Of a stretch of 64,000 nucleotides of DNA, positions 35,368 to 45,649 are shown piece after piece. Source of the stretch: Ligustrum vulgare (taxonomy: Eukaryota; Streptophyta; Magnoliopsida; Lamiales; Oleaceae); contig OY743171.1 in assembly GCA_963555705.1 (NCBI GenBank), forward strand, positions 20,273,352 through 20,337,351, written 5' to 3'. Position numbers and translations under genes: made by a program. Position 1 is the stretch's first letter; each line of letters begins with the position of its first letter. The notes under the pieces are model-generated. The model made no database searches, was not told the DNA's origin, and saw only the letters and a program-made list of their open reading frames with translations.

Positions 35368-35561
35368 AGAGGTGGGCGTGGGTTGGATTTCGGTCAATTT
35401 TTTGCCCAACCCGAACCCAACCCACTATGTTCGGGTTGATAAAAAATCAACTTAATCCAACCAAATTTCGGTCGGGTTGGACGGTTTGGGCTTTGGCCCA
35501 TTTAGTAAAAAATCTTGAAAAAGAAAAAAAAAAAAAGCTCATAAATCAATCTTTAATTCAA
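35368..35561 (-). mobile_element. Truncated hAT MITE (GTGGGC family)
   Basis: Starts TAGAGGTGGGCGTGGGTTGG and is clearly the reverse-oriented counterpart of the right end of the element at 53268-53798, sharing TTTTTTGCCCAACCCGAA. It stops at about 35561, where the env-like frame begins, with no second terminus. Confidence 0.75.
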
Positions 35562-35564
35562 AAT

Positions 35565-36303
35565 CTGAGGAAGATAAAGAGCCAGAGGAATCCAAGGATG
35601 AAGACTAGTCTGAGCAGTCGGAAGAAGAGACTGAAAAGGAGGTTGTAATCTCAGACAGAAAGAGAAAACAAAAAGTAGAAGCCACTGCGAGTTCGAAGAA
35701 GAAAAAGGGTGACACAGCTGTGGGTCCAGTGAGATCCAAGTTTGATATATCTTCATTCGTCTGCACCCCCATGCAAACAGTAAGAGGTATGTTTACCCCA
35801 TTCAATTTCAAATTTTGGTCGTCTGAGACATACACTGATTTCCAAAAACACATTTCGGGTAAACGGTTGCATTATGAATCTAGAGTGACTATAGGCGAAT
35901 TTGATGATTTTGAAATAGATGAGATTGTGTCACACTTTGGGTTGAAGAAATTGGCTGAGTGTAAAGGGGAAATTAATGAGACCCTGGTCAAGGAATTTTA
36001 TGCCAATATCTCTATTGACTATAACTCCAAAAAATGTCTTTTTACTGCTTCACTTTTTGTTAGGGGACAATTAATTAAGATTTCTGCAAAAGAACCTAGA
36101 AAGTGGTTAGGAGTGAATGACGATGTGGCTGATGAGGATGAGTATATGGAAGCCACTAATGATGAAATTGCTATGGAGTTGTCAGGGGGAAAATCACGTG
36201 GCCAGTGAAGGGGTTAAAACAATTGCCTAGGTCGGAGATGTCCAAGAAATACCAATTCTTCACAAAATTGTAAAGGCAAATTTTGACCAACTCATCCATG
36301 ACT
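35565..36303 (+). pseudogene. Env-like ORF of element I, transposon-protein domain
   Basis: An acidic/basic linker leads into an open stretch from 35720 to 36208 (162 codons): FDISSFVCTPMQTVRGM, FTPFNFKFWSSETYTDFQ, LVKEFYANISIDYNSKKC and LFVRGQLIKISAKEPRKWLG. This is the 'putative plant transposon protein' domain found in the extra 3' ORF of many plant LTR elements; its role is unknown. The frame ends at 36208, and a degenerate continuation runs to the solo LTR at 36309 and resumes at 38584. Element II at 45.7 kb carries a shorter homologous piece (TPFNFKFWS reads in shifted frames there). Confidence 0.7.
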
Positions 36304-36308
36304 CAAGC

Positions 36309-37391
36309 TGTGACGCCCCGGGTTCTAATCACCCGACTCGTCACTTCATCGTCTCGTCTAATTTTTGAAATTAATATTTTTCGGAATAAAATAACATTTC
36401 TAATTGATAAGATTTATTAAATAAATTCAAAAATTGATAAATTTTAAATATTATCCAATTTGCGGAAATAATATTTGCTAAAACATTTCAAATAAAGCAA
36501 ACTGTTCAAAATCTCAAAATTTCGTGAATTAGGAAATTCAACTGAAACAAGAATAAATTTTGATTATTCAATTATTAATGCCACATCCTGCCCATCATTC
36601 GCCTCCATCTCCGATATCTGCAATTGTTGTTAAAAAGGGGTGAGCATTTCAAAAAGAAATACTCAGTAGACTCATCGCCGATTAATAAATTTACATAAAA
36701 ATTGAACACATAAACATGCAATCATATAGTGACAACTTCATCATAATAATAGGCTTTCGTAACATAGGGTGTGGGTGGTCTCGTCTCATGCAATAAATGC
36801 ACATAAGTTATGTCAAAGCATAACAAAATCATAATCTCGTCTCGTCTCATGCATTTAAAAATGGATATAATTTATGGCATGCTCATAACATCAAATATTT
36901 CATAAGAAATATAAATTCTCGTCTTGTCTTATGCAAATAATGCACATAAGTCACATGAAGCATATAACGTGCAATTAAAATGTAAACAAATTAATGGGGG
37001 CGAGTCTACCTCAATTCTCTACGAGTGTGGTTCAGCGGGAAAATATAATTCAGTTCTCTAGATCTCCGTGACGTCTAGCCAAAAATAAAATAAAATTTAA
37101 ATTAGTTTCTAGAAATTCAAAGTTTGAATTAAAATTAAAGTTTTGACTTAAAGTGAATGATTTTAAAATTTGGGGACTAAAATAGAGTTTTTTTCGAAAA
37201 TTAAACGACTCATTAAAACGCTGCTTAAAATAATCAGGGACTGAAATAAATGTTTTCAAAACTTAAGGACTGATTGGAAAACGTTTTAAAACTCAATAGG
37301 GGTTGACTGAACAAATCTTAAAACTGCTAAGGACTGAAACAATTACTCTTTCAAAAATTTGGGACTTAAAGAGCAAATTTTGTAAACAAGT

Positions 37392-37424
<33 letters not shown>

Positions 37425-37430
37425 TACATA

Positions 37431-37468
<38 letters not shown>

Positions 37469-38578
37469 GTTACGACAGAGAGAGAGGGAGCGTGAGGGGA
37501 GGGCGGACGCCCTCCTCTCTGATCGATCGCCGGCGCGAAGCAGCAGCAGCAGGAAACCTGGGTATGCGAGAAAAAAAAATGGAGTTTGGGCTGATTTTGG
37601 GAGCGAAGAATCGAGGTAAACCCGGGCTGTGTTCGTGGGTTTTCCGGCGAAAAACCGGTGATTGAGGTAAGTAATGGATTTCTGGGATTTTGGGTTTATC
37701 TATTTGGGTTTTTGATTTGAGTTTGGAAGTGGGCTGTCGTATAGTGGCGTGATATTGGTTCCGGTGGTGTTTGATGGCGGAAACAGTGTAAGGGTAGTGG
37801 AGGCTGGCCGTGGTGGTTGGCGGCGGTTGTGGTGGTGTTACCTGCTGGAGTGGGTCTAGCTGGTGACTGCAGGCTGTTTGGTTTGGATTGCAGTTTGGCC
37901 GGGTTTAGTGGTACGAAGTTGCAGATTGGAGGTGCCGAAGGTAACGGAGGTGTTGTGGCTCGTTAGCGTTTGGCGGTGGATGGTAGTTGCAGGTAGTGTA
38001 ATGGTCTGATTTAGTCGAGATGATGAGTTTGTGTGATGGTGCAGGTTGAAAAAGGGATTTTTCATTATCATACCTGAACTGAGAGGTTGAGCCGTGAAGA
38101 AGAGTCTGAACGTGAAATGGGAATTAAAATGGTTGGATAGATAATCTTTGGTTTGGTTTCGAATTGTAATTGCAGATAAATTTTCGTGATAGAAGTGGTT
38201 GATTGAAAGTTGGTTAGGATGGTGATCATGATTTGTAGAGATAAGTGATGAATTTAAAATTTGAATTGTAATTAGGATGATAGACCCAAATTTGAAATAA
38301 AATTATCTAGTGATTTTATTTGAATAAATAAATAATTAAGTAAATAAAAATGAAATTGGATTTTATAAAATAAAAAAATAATTAAAAAATAAATAGATTT
38401 TGAATTTATTGGACATAAAATCAAATTGGACTGACAATTTATTATTCTCGGTTCAAAATTTATAACTTGGCTAAACGACGTACGTGAACTTAAATTAACG
38501 GGTTAAATTATGGCGACACGGTTTTTAGTAAATAAAATATTTATTTATAATAAATTCAGAAATTTCTCGGTCCCTACA
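36309..38578 (-). mobile_element. Second solo LTR of the TGTAGCGACC family
   Basis: A 2270-bp sequence starting TGTGACGCCCCGGG and ending GGTCCCTACA, with an exact 5-bp TSD CAAGC at 36304-36308 and 38579-38583. Its reverse complement aligns in order with the solo LTR at 23412-25207 (TGTAGGGACCGAGAAATTTC against TGTAGCGACCAAGAAATTTC, a shared CGGAGATGGAGGCGAATGATG-type block, and a GGGGCGTCACA end). Interior includes (TA)n, (CA)n and (CT)n runs at 37393-37466 and a GGTGG-rich stretch at 37740-38000. It interrupts the env-like ORF of element I. Confidence 0.88.
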
Positions 38579-38583
38579 CAAGC

Positions 38584-39095
38584 TTTAAGAGAGAGTCTGC
38601 CAAAACCTTGTTTCTCCTGAGAACTAAACGAAACATAGACCTTGCTGCACAAATCTGGAACTCAATCACTGGTAAGGTCTCGAGGAGTGGCCCTTGACAG
38701 GGGAATACTTATCTATTGGTTTATCCTTGGATTATTTCACAGTTTCTGAGTGATCAGGGTGTCCAGATGCTGGAAGATGATCTGGTGATCACCCCCAAAG
38801 TGCTGAACAGGGCCAGATGCAGAAATCTCTGGAGGGACAGACCGCTCCCAGGAAACAGTTGTGAATGAGGCTGCTGGGACTCAGGATACAGCTAGTACAG
38901 ATGTCAGAATAGACCAGCTGGAAGCGGAGAATGTTGGGTTGAAAGCAGACATATCTAAACTCAGTGTGTGTGTCAAACGTCTTGAAGACATGCTAGATCA
39001 GCTGCTTGGAGGGTCTTTGACAGATTTGGCTCCAGTGGAAGCCAAAGAAAAGAGGACGGTTGCTCCCAAAATGCTCCCTGCCTCAAAGAAGTAAA
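38584..39095 (+). pseudogene. Env-like ORF of element I, C-terminal coiled coil
   Basis: Continuation of the env-like frame after the solo LTR. Near 38640-38680 it reads DLAAQIWNSITGK in a shifted frame. From 38861 an open segment gives TDVRIDQLEAENVGLKADISKLS and CVKRLEDMLDQLLGG, a strong coiled coil, ending in a basic tail at 39094. A coiled coil near the C-terminus is typical of the Sirevirus env-like product. Broken by frameshifts between 38700 and 38860. Confidence 0.6.
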
Positions 39096-39249
39096 AGAAG
39101 ACCTGAGCCTGATCTCCACCTTGCCATTTCAATGCCTTTGAAACATTTTTCTTATGTTTTGCCTTAAAACCTACTGTTCTTGTGATCACATTTAGGTTGT
39201 GGATTTTGCATGCAGGTTTCGTGACTTATGGCTTCTCCTCTTTCTCCGA

Positions 39250-39471
39250 AAAGGGGGAGTAGCATTTCGGCATGGGCATGTCATATGTCATATCATCTTT
39301 TCAATTTTTGCTCTCTATATGTTGATCTCCTTTACATGCATTAATTGATTGTGTTTATAATGATGCATAACCTGAGGGGGAGATTTTTTATAGGGGGAGC
39401 TTGTTGATTTCTTGTGATCATTAAAAAGATGATTGGTTTCGGAAAAATAGAAAAAGCCAAATGGGGAGATT
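39250..39471 (+). other. Polypurine-tract cluster of element I
   Basis: Four purine boxes precede the LTR: AAAAGGGGGAGTAGCA (39250), GAGGGGGAGA (39374), ATAGGGGGAGC (39392) and AAATGGGGAGA ending at 39470, directly adjacent to the LTR start TGTTAATT. Repeated polypurine tracts are a known feature of Sireviruses. Confidence 0.75.
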
Positions 39472-40783
39472 GTTAATTTTATATTATTGGCATTTCCTAT
39501 TTTTCACAAATGTGTAATTTAAGAAAACTTGATTTGATTACTAAATAAGAGTATTTAGTATTTTATTAAGTTTAATTAAATTATGCAAATATTTCTTGAA
39601 AAATATATCACTCATTTTCGAAATTCATGATATTGTTGGAAAGATTATGATCAAGAAATATTGGTTTGATTGGGATGTTAATCTCGAATTCTTGATCTTG
39701 ATATCTCATGTTTTTGGTAACATTCTTGATAATATATTTTGTGATTATTCTTGACACTCAAGTTTATCCTTGATATGGTAAGTTTCTTCTTGATATGGTC
39801 GAGAATATTTCAATCTTATCTTTGCATATGGTAAGATTATTTGGTCGAAAATCTTGATCATGAAGAATCTTGATAAGGCCGAAAATATGGTTGATTGATA
39901 TAAAAGGTTATCACTTGATTGATAAATGGTAAGATCTTTCAAGATTTATCATTATCTTATTTTATTGTAAGATTTATTTAAAGAATAATTATCTTACCTT
40001 TCTCTAATTATCTCTATCATGTTTTGCAGGTATTAGAGATCTTATGCAATAAGGAAAACTTGGGAGCCAAGTAAACCTGATTGCACTTTAAATAGGAGGA
40101 AAACGGGATGTTTTCATAAGACGTGAAAAGATACAAAATTCGCGTGGAGCTTATCAATATACACTTCCACTTTAGAAGTCTTGAAGCTTTATTTTCGTGT
40201 GGTGCAAAAATAATTAAAGCTTCAATTGTGTTGTGACTTCAATACTCCGGGAGGAGGATTCAATCACTTAGAGAAGGAAAGAATTTCAGCGTGAAGATCA
40301 AAAGGGAGATTTGGATCAACATCAAACGGGAGTTCGTGTTGCTGAAAAGTGTTGCAGAATCAAAGAAAATTACTGAAAATTGGTGGGACGCCAGCTCACA
40401 TTACATGCCACAGAAGGATCAGGGAGTGATCTATTTCTTGGATGTTTGATAAAATATATGCATAGATTTATCCTATAATTTAGATTGATCTGTATAAATT
40501 CTTTCCTTACATAGTGATTGATTTTTGTTCACAGGATGCGAACCGTGGGTTTTCCCTGTTAGGATTTTTCCCACGTTAAGCTCAAATTATTATATTCTTG
40601 TCCATTTACAATTCTGCACAATTTATTCTTGTTGTTTACGTTTTATTCACCAGACGAATCTGCCTGAGCAAGATTCATCTGGTACTGCGCTAAACAAAAC
40701 TTAACGATTTACTATTAACTGATTACGGTACAGACTTATCTGTGACAATCTGTTTATATAATTTAGACAACCTCAAATTTTCA
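39472..40783 (+). repeat. 3' LTR of Sirevirus-like element I
   Basis: A 1312-bp LTR starting TGTTAATTTTA and ending AATTTTCA. It is collinear with 46423-48488, sharing TTATTGGCATTTCCTATTTT, GATGTTTGATAA and ATTTAGATTGATCTGTATAA blocks. Contains several GGTAAGATT/TCTTGAT repeats in the 39650-40020 part. Confidence 0.85.
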
Positions 40784-40789
40784 AGACTT

Positions 40790-41050
40790 TATCCAGCTAG
40801 AAGTCACACTTCTTAAACTTAGCAAATTATTTCTCTTCTCTATGTTTTTGAAGCACAATTCTTGAATATCTTTCATGTTCTACTTCGGACCTCAAATAGA
40901 TTAATACGTCGTCAATGAAGACTATGACATTTAATCAAGATATTATTTAAAGACTTGATGCAGCGAGTCCATAAATGTTGCAGGAACATTCGATAAGGTG
41001 CCTTGGATGCTAGGGTTGTTTCAGACATCAATTTAATGACAAATTCAATC
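40790..41050 (-). pseudogene. Chromovirus-like gypsy reverse transcriptase piece
   Basis: On the minus strand from 41050: IEFVIKLMSETTLASKAPYRM (start of the RT domain). An internal deletion follows, then the catalytic region VIVFIDDVLIYLRSEVEHER near 40930-40880 and FAKFKKCDFxLDKV. The FIDD box is the gypsy form of the YxDD motif. It is the missing upstream half of the remnant at 34010-34850, separated by the Sirevirus-like insertion. Confidence 0.75.
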
Positions 41051-42628
41051 CCCCTCACTAGTATAAATTTATCCAAAAAAAATCATAGAATATACGTCGG
41101 TTAATAGACAAAACGATGCGTATAAAAATGTAGTGGTATTTTTGTAATATTTTTCTAAGTATATCATTGGTTCTTATACATAATCGATACATATGTTCTA
41201 TAGTTGAAAAACAAGGAGTCATTTTTTAAGTAAACCGACTCCTTTAACCAAGATATAGGCGTCGGATCTTCATAGAACCGATGCCTATAGTTAAGAAAAG
41301 GCATCGGTTCTATGGGAACCGATACCTTTTCTTCTTACCTTTTTAAAACCCGTAAGCAGATCCGAATCTCTCTCTCTCTCTCTCTCTCTCTCATTTCACA
41401 ATTTTCCTCTCGCTGCCGCCTCTCTCCCCCGCACCTCACCGCCAACTCCTGCCTCTCACCGCCGACATCGATTGTAAGCATAGTATATATTAAAATATGT
41501 ATATATACATATACCAAATAAATATATATCTGTGTGTGTGTGTGTGTGTTATACATGTATATTGATCCTGATCTATATAATGGGCTTCAGGTATCAAATG
41601 TTAATTAAATTATTTAAAGGTATAGAAAATTATTTTATTTTATTTCAACTATAAGGTCTAATGTTGATTTTCAATCATGTTGAGCAATAGAAACAGATTC
41701 CTTGTCGTCTCGCCGTAAGTCGTGACGGTGAGTGTCAAATAGTGGTGAGAGGGACAATGTTTCCATCCGGACCTAATACTGTAGTGCACCATTAACCACT
41801 CTTGACCGATCATGTTAAAGTGTCGATTGATAATGTTATACATGGTGCAGAAGAGTACTTTCTTCCAGTGCCATCTCAATACCACTATACGGTGGAGGAA
41901 GATATTGAAAGCTTCAGTCAATGGCGTAAATATTTGGTAATTTTAGGAGAGGTCATATTTTTTATTTATAGAACTTATTTCAATATTAATTACTTTTAAA
42001 TTTATATTAGACGTGTTACGATGATAAAAAATTTCTAAATGCAGGAAGATTTACCAAAATAGGAAAAAAAAACTAGATAAAGAAAAAGGCTCAGCATTTG
42101 GAAATGTCATCTACCTAATGATCTCCGCTTGTTGATGATGCAACGTTACAACCTCTGAGTGATGATTGCATCTGTTACACACTATGGTCCTAAAAATGCC
42201 TATTGGTGTTGACTTCTTCCATTTGCATTTAGACACAACTGTGTTTCATCATACAGACGAGACAGGTATTTAAGTTACGATCGACATTGCCGACTTGCTT
42301 GAACTTGAGTGGTTGAATATATCTATCCCACAAGTACACACAATGTAAGACTGCTTAATACAAATTTATAACTTTCCTTTAAATTTTCATTATTTATTTA
42401 TTTATTGGTTTAATTATTTTTAGGTACCTCCATGGGGTGTGTGAGCAAATAGGTGTCGCGTCTATTGGATTTATGTATCCGACATAGATTGCGTCAATTA
42501 AGGTAAAAAGTAATGCAAACAGCGTTATTACATCTATGACTGAAACCATGCAGACATTGCAATCCAAACAATACATAATAGGACCGTACTTTCAAGAGTA
42601 AGGCCATTTATATTCTTTCTTAGTTACT

Positions 42629-42760
42629 TTTTTTATTTTTATTTTTTTGACAAATTCCTATATACAACTACAAACCCACCCAAATCCCCCCAGGAGAATC
42701 GAACCCAAGACCTCAATCTTGGAAAGGGATGTCCCCCCACTTGCAAAGAGCCCTTGTTCT
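42629..42760 (-). mobile_element. SINE with 18-bp target duplication
   Basis: A 132-bp element flanked by identical TATTCTTTCTTAGTTACT at 42611-42628 and 42761-42778. On the minus strand it contains a box-A-like GCAAGTGGGG near the 5' end, a clear pol III box B GGGTTCGATTC near 42695-42685 and an A-rich 3' tail (AAAAAAATAAAAATAAAAAA). All three are SINE hallmarks. Confidence 0.85.
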
Positions 42761-42797
42761 TATTCTTTCTTAGTTACTTAGTTTGAATCATTTTATA

Positions 42798-43045
42798 TGT
42801 AATGACCATGGACTTTCTTTCATCTTGCTCTTTGTGGTTTAGAGACTATTCTGTGCGCTGTTAAATTACGTACTATCTACTTTGGAAGATCCTAGGCCCA
42901 TCTTACCCCTCATAACTTTCTGGACGCGTCCTAGGATTCGGATCCAAGACCTCTAACTTATGAGAGGCTTAAGTTCAATCCTGGTACCAATTAGGCAGCC
43001 CCTGAGCTATAGAGGGTAAGTGGGAGAAAGTCCATGGTCGTTACA
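42798..43045. mobile_element. Small TIR element with tRNA-like interior
   Basis: A 248-bp element with 20-bp inverted ends TGTAATGACCATGGACTTTC and, from the right, TGTAACGACCATGGACTTTC (19 of 20 identical). No matching TSD. On the minus strand the interior carries GCTCAGGGGCTGCCTAATTGG and GGATCCGAATCC, which look like pol III boxes A and B. It may be a MITE that captured a SINE/tRNA or an LTR-like (TG...CA) miniature. It lies 20 bp from the SINE TSD. Confidence 0.65.
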
Positions 43046-43395
43046 TGATATTTAAAGTTGTATTTAAACATTCATAATACTCAGGAATCGCTTGTTGCTT
43101 GTGATTTGTTCTCAATTTAATACTGTGTACTTCGTGGATTCAGGGCAGTTAAATAAGCATAAAATAGATATCAGGGCATCATTGAATATGAAAGTAATTA
43201 TTTGCTTAATCTTGCTTTTTTGTGATTATTGCCTTAGTTATACTTTTTTGTTTTGTGCATGATGGATAAGTTGTGGTAGTTTTCATATAATTAATTGTGG
43301 AGATCTAGTATGAGGTGTATTTGATATATTTGTGTTGTGGTTATTGATAAGTTAGGATAGTTTTCAACGGCAAGGTCTCTTTACAGGTTGGTTAT

Positions 43396-43790
43396 TGTTA
43401 ACTTATTTTAAGTTATGTTTATTGGCATTTTCTATTTTTCTACATGTTGTAATTTAAGTGAATTTAATTTAATTACTTTACACGTGCGTTTAGAAATTTT
43501 TACTAAGTTTAATTAAATTACTAGTTGTTAACTTGAATTTGAAGTTGCAATTATATTTATCTCTCATGTTCGTTGGAATAATATCTTGTGATATTTGGAG
43601 ATAAATTGTGTTACTTATCTTTTATGATAAGTGTTGAGAATTGTGATAATTGTATACTTGGGCTAGAATTTTATCACTTATCACTTATGATAAGGAACAA
43701 GAATTGTGATAATATTTTATTAGGAGTAGAATTTTATCTTTATCACTTATTATTCTTTATAAGTATTAAGATAATATTTTAGCCTTGTTA
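43396..43790 (+). repeat. Truncated 5' LTR of element II
   Basis: Nearly identical to the first 390 bp of the 3' LTR at 46423, with a few substitutions. The match ends at TTGTTAAAA near 43790, where pol sequence starts. Confidence 0.9.
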
Positions 43791-43796
43791 AAAACC

Positions 43797-43991
43797 TTGT
43801 CCAGCACTCCAGAACAAAACACATTGACATCAGACACCACTTCATCAAAGAATTGGTGGAACAAAAAGATTATCAATCTGGAGCACATACAGACTGATCT
43901 ACAGCTTGCAGATTTGTTCACTAAGGCCCTCGATACTATCAAATTTGAAAGCTTTAGGAAACAAATTGGAGTATCACCTCCTCTTGAATAG
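43797..43991 (+). pseudogene. Copia pol C-terminal end (RNase H tail)
   Basis: Reads KHIDIRHHFIK in one frame, then in the frame ending at 43991 WWNKKIINLEHIQTDLQLADLFTKALDTIKFE, followed by KQIGV. This is the conserved end of Ty1-copia RNase H (the 'RTKHIDIRHHFI..QLADIFTK.L' signature). Only about 60 residues remain. The Met at 43785 belongs to the LTR side of the junction and is not a real start. Confidence 0.85.
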
Positions 43992-44980
43992 GAACATGCA
44001 TATTTAAAAAAAAACGCATTTTTCCTTTTATTTTTTTTGGTTAACTTATCATATTGTTATACTAAGTGTAGATCGTGTTTTTGCTTGTAGACATATCTGA
44101 GTGCTTGAAGCTGATAACGAGACAGATAGGATGATGGTAGTCAACATGTCTCCGGATGAATCTAACTAGGACTCAAATCTGGACTATCCTAAGGATAAGT
44201 CACTGTTGTCTAAGTCATATGGTTTGCTACTGGATGAGATTTCATATTCTGTGTGTAGACCTATGATCTAAATCTTGCTTTTAGCATTGCACACATTTTT
44301 TTTATTATCCAAGGGCAGGGCTAGTGGAAAAGAAGGCTGCTTATCCAAGCCAAGTTCATACCCTTTAGCTTCAAAATACAATAATTTGAGGTAAATGTGG
44401 AAATATAATAGAAGAAAGGGGAAAATCTAGTAAGATAACTTCTGGGGATTGTGTGAATCTACCAATCCAAGCCAAGTTCATACCCTTCTTCTAATCTAAA
44501 GGGAAACATCTTGTAAGGCAACTTCTGGGATTGTGTGAAGCTATTTCCACTTCCAAAAGACAATGTCATAATATTGAAAAAGTCTGCAAGCCGGATTTGA
44601 GAAAATGCACCTTATATAGATATTGATTGGTCTTATGATGCACGACGGTGACAAATCAATAAGTCAGGGCAATCATATGATTTTTGACAGTATGTGGATG
44701 ACAAAGGATTGCTCGGATCACACACGCACATTAATAAACTTAATCATGTACGTGGTGGACTATATACTGCCAGATGTATCTATCGCAATAGATGCCAACA
44801 GTGCTCGACATGTCTCAGGTATCCAGAAGCATTTAGATTTTTCCTTATTTACGTATTTTAGATAATATTCTGGAAATCTTTATTTTTAAGGCAGTATATC
44901 GTGGGTTAATATGTGCGAATCTTGCAGAATAAGTCAGTAAATCGTGGAGCCCAATTTTGGTAATTTATTTGTTACCTAAT
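43992..44980. other. Element II interior, decayed
   Basis: No assignable frame. A direct repeat of about 90 bp (ATCCAAGCCAAGTTCATACC) lies at 44345 and 44463. Short pieces such as QYVDDKGLL near 44690 are suggestive of copia pol but too short to call. Confidence 0.4.
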
Positions 44981-44982
44981 TC

Positions 44983-45649
44983 TTGATTTATCTTGTTTCC
45001 ATGTTTATCCCTTTTTTTTGGGAAAGAAAATTGGCAGGAACTAGGATTCTCAAGAGATATCTTTGTCTACTAGGAATGCAATTAAAACAAAATCTCTTGA
45101 ATTCTATTTGTACTCAAATTTCTCAAGAGTCTCTTCTCAAATCCAATTTCCTCTCTCCATTTGAAAAACCTAAATTCACAAAAACCCTCTTAAACCACCT
45201 TAATATCCAATCTTCGTCTATAGCCGAACCAAGCCAAGGTGACTCCACCACCGAGCCACAAGTTATGGGTACAAATCCGACACCTATGTTTGGTAATCTT
45301 CCTACCAGTCACTTTTCTCCCTTAGATATTCGAAGTGAATTGATTGGTGCAGGAGAAATTTCGGGCAAACAGATTGAAACAAAGGGGGAGATGCCAAAAT
45401 ATGATAAAGGTGTGGAAGAAGGTAAATTTGAAAAATGAATTGGCAGAAGACGCATATGGATCTGACTTGGACACAGGCACATCAAATGAATCTGGTGATT
45501 CAGAGTCAGAGGCTGAAGAAGAGAAAGCAGAGGAATCAGAAGGTGAGAATGAATCTGATGAGAGAGAAGGGCCTGAAAACAAGGATGATGCTATAGAATC
45601 TGAAGAAGAAGAGACTGCTACGCCAGACAGAAAGAACAGAAAAAGGTGA
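44983..45649 (+). pseudogene. Env-like ORF of element II, acidic N-terminal half
   Basis: Two overlapping frames: 44983-45438 (KQNLLNSICTQISQESLL, then a Ser/Thr/Pro-rich linker) and 45344-45649 (GSDLDTGTSNESGDSESEAE and further Glu/Asp-rich sequence ending RKNRKR). One frameshift near 45400 separates them. A long acidic low-complexity stretch ahead of the transposon-protein domain is also seen in element I at 35.6 kb. Function unknown. Confidence 0.6.

Larger units (their letters stand above)
34855..40783 (+). mobile_element. Sirevirus-like Ty1-copia element I, 3' half only
   Basis: Contains an env-like ORF remnant, a polypurine-tract cluster and a 3' LTR (39472-40783), all parallel to element II at 43396-48488. 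Its 5' LTR, gag and pol are absent. Its right edge is sharp (LTR end at 40783, then gypsy RT), but the left edge is not defined and no TSD was found. About 55 codons of gypsy RT are also missing at the join, suggesting a deletion on the left. Confidence 0.65.
41802..43205 (+). pseudogene. CACTA-associated C48/Ulp1-like exons
   Basis: Three exon-like pieces: (1) 41802-41940, VKVSIDNVIHGAEEYFLPVPSQYHY and so on to FSQWRKYLV, a domain that precedes the protease in plant CACTA proteins; (2) 42424-42600, YLHGVCEQIGVASIGFMYP, then QTLQSNQYIIGPYFQE, the beginning of the C48 fold; (3) 43118-43200, YCVYFVDSGQLNKHKIDI, equivalent to the conserved '(V)YYLDSL' strand that follows the catalytic His. The catalytic His and Cys themselves are not visible. 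A SINE and a TIR element separate pieces 2 and 3. Stops are present, so this is a pseudogene. Assignment of the fold is from pattern only. Confidence 0.5.
41057..43390 (+). mobile_element. CACTA-like (CMC) remnant with C48 protease exons
   Basis: Starts with CACTAGTATAAAT and is followed by subterminal units built on ACCGATGCC/GGCATCGG and GTCGGTT (41090-41335), as in CACTA transposons. Gene pieces on the plus strand resemble the C-terminal Ulp1/C48-like proteins carried by plant CACTA elements. The second terminus was not found; it may be lost or lie beyond the Sirevirus-like insertion at 43391. Confidence 0.55.

Noticed and set aside
37303..37665. 120-codon ORF with His/Thr and Ser/Leu repeats
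   Set aside because: Crosses (CA)n and (CT)n microsatellites inside a solo LTR.
45322..45582. Ser-rich minus ORF (and Ser/Phe-rich minus ORF near 52469-52755)
   Set aside because: Antisense shadows of acidic Glu/Asp-rich plus-strand frames.
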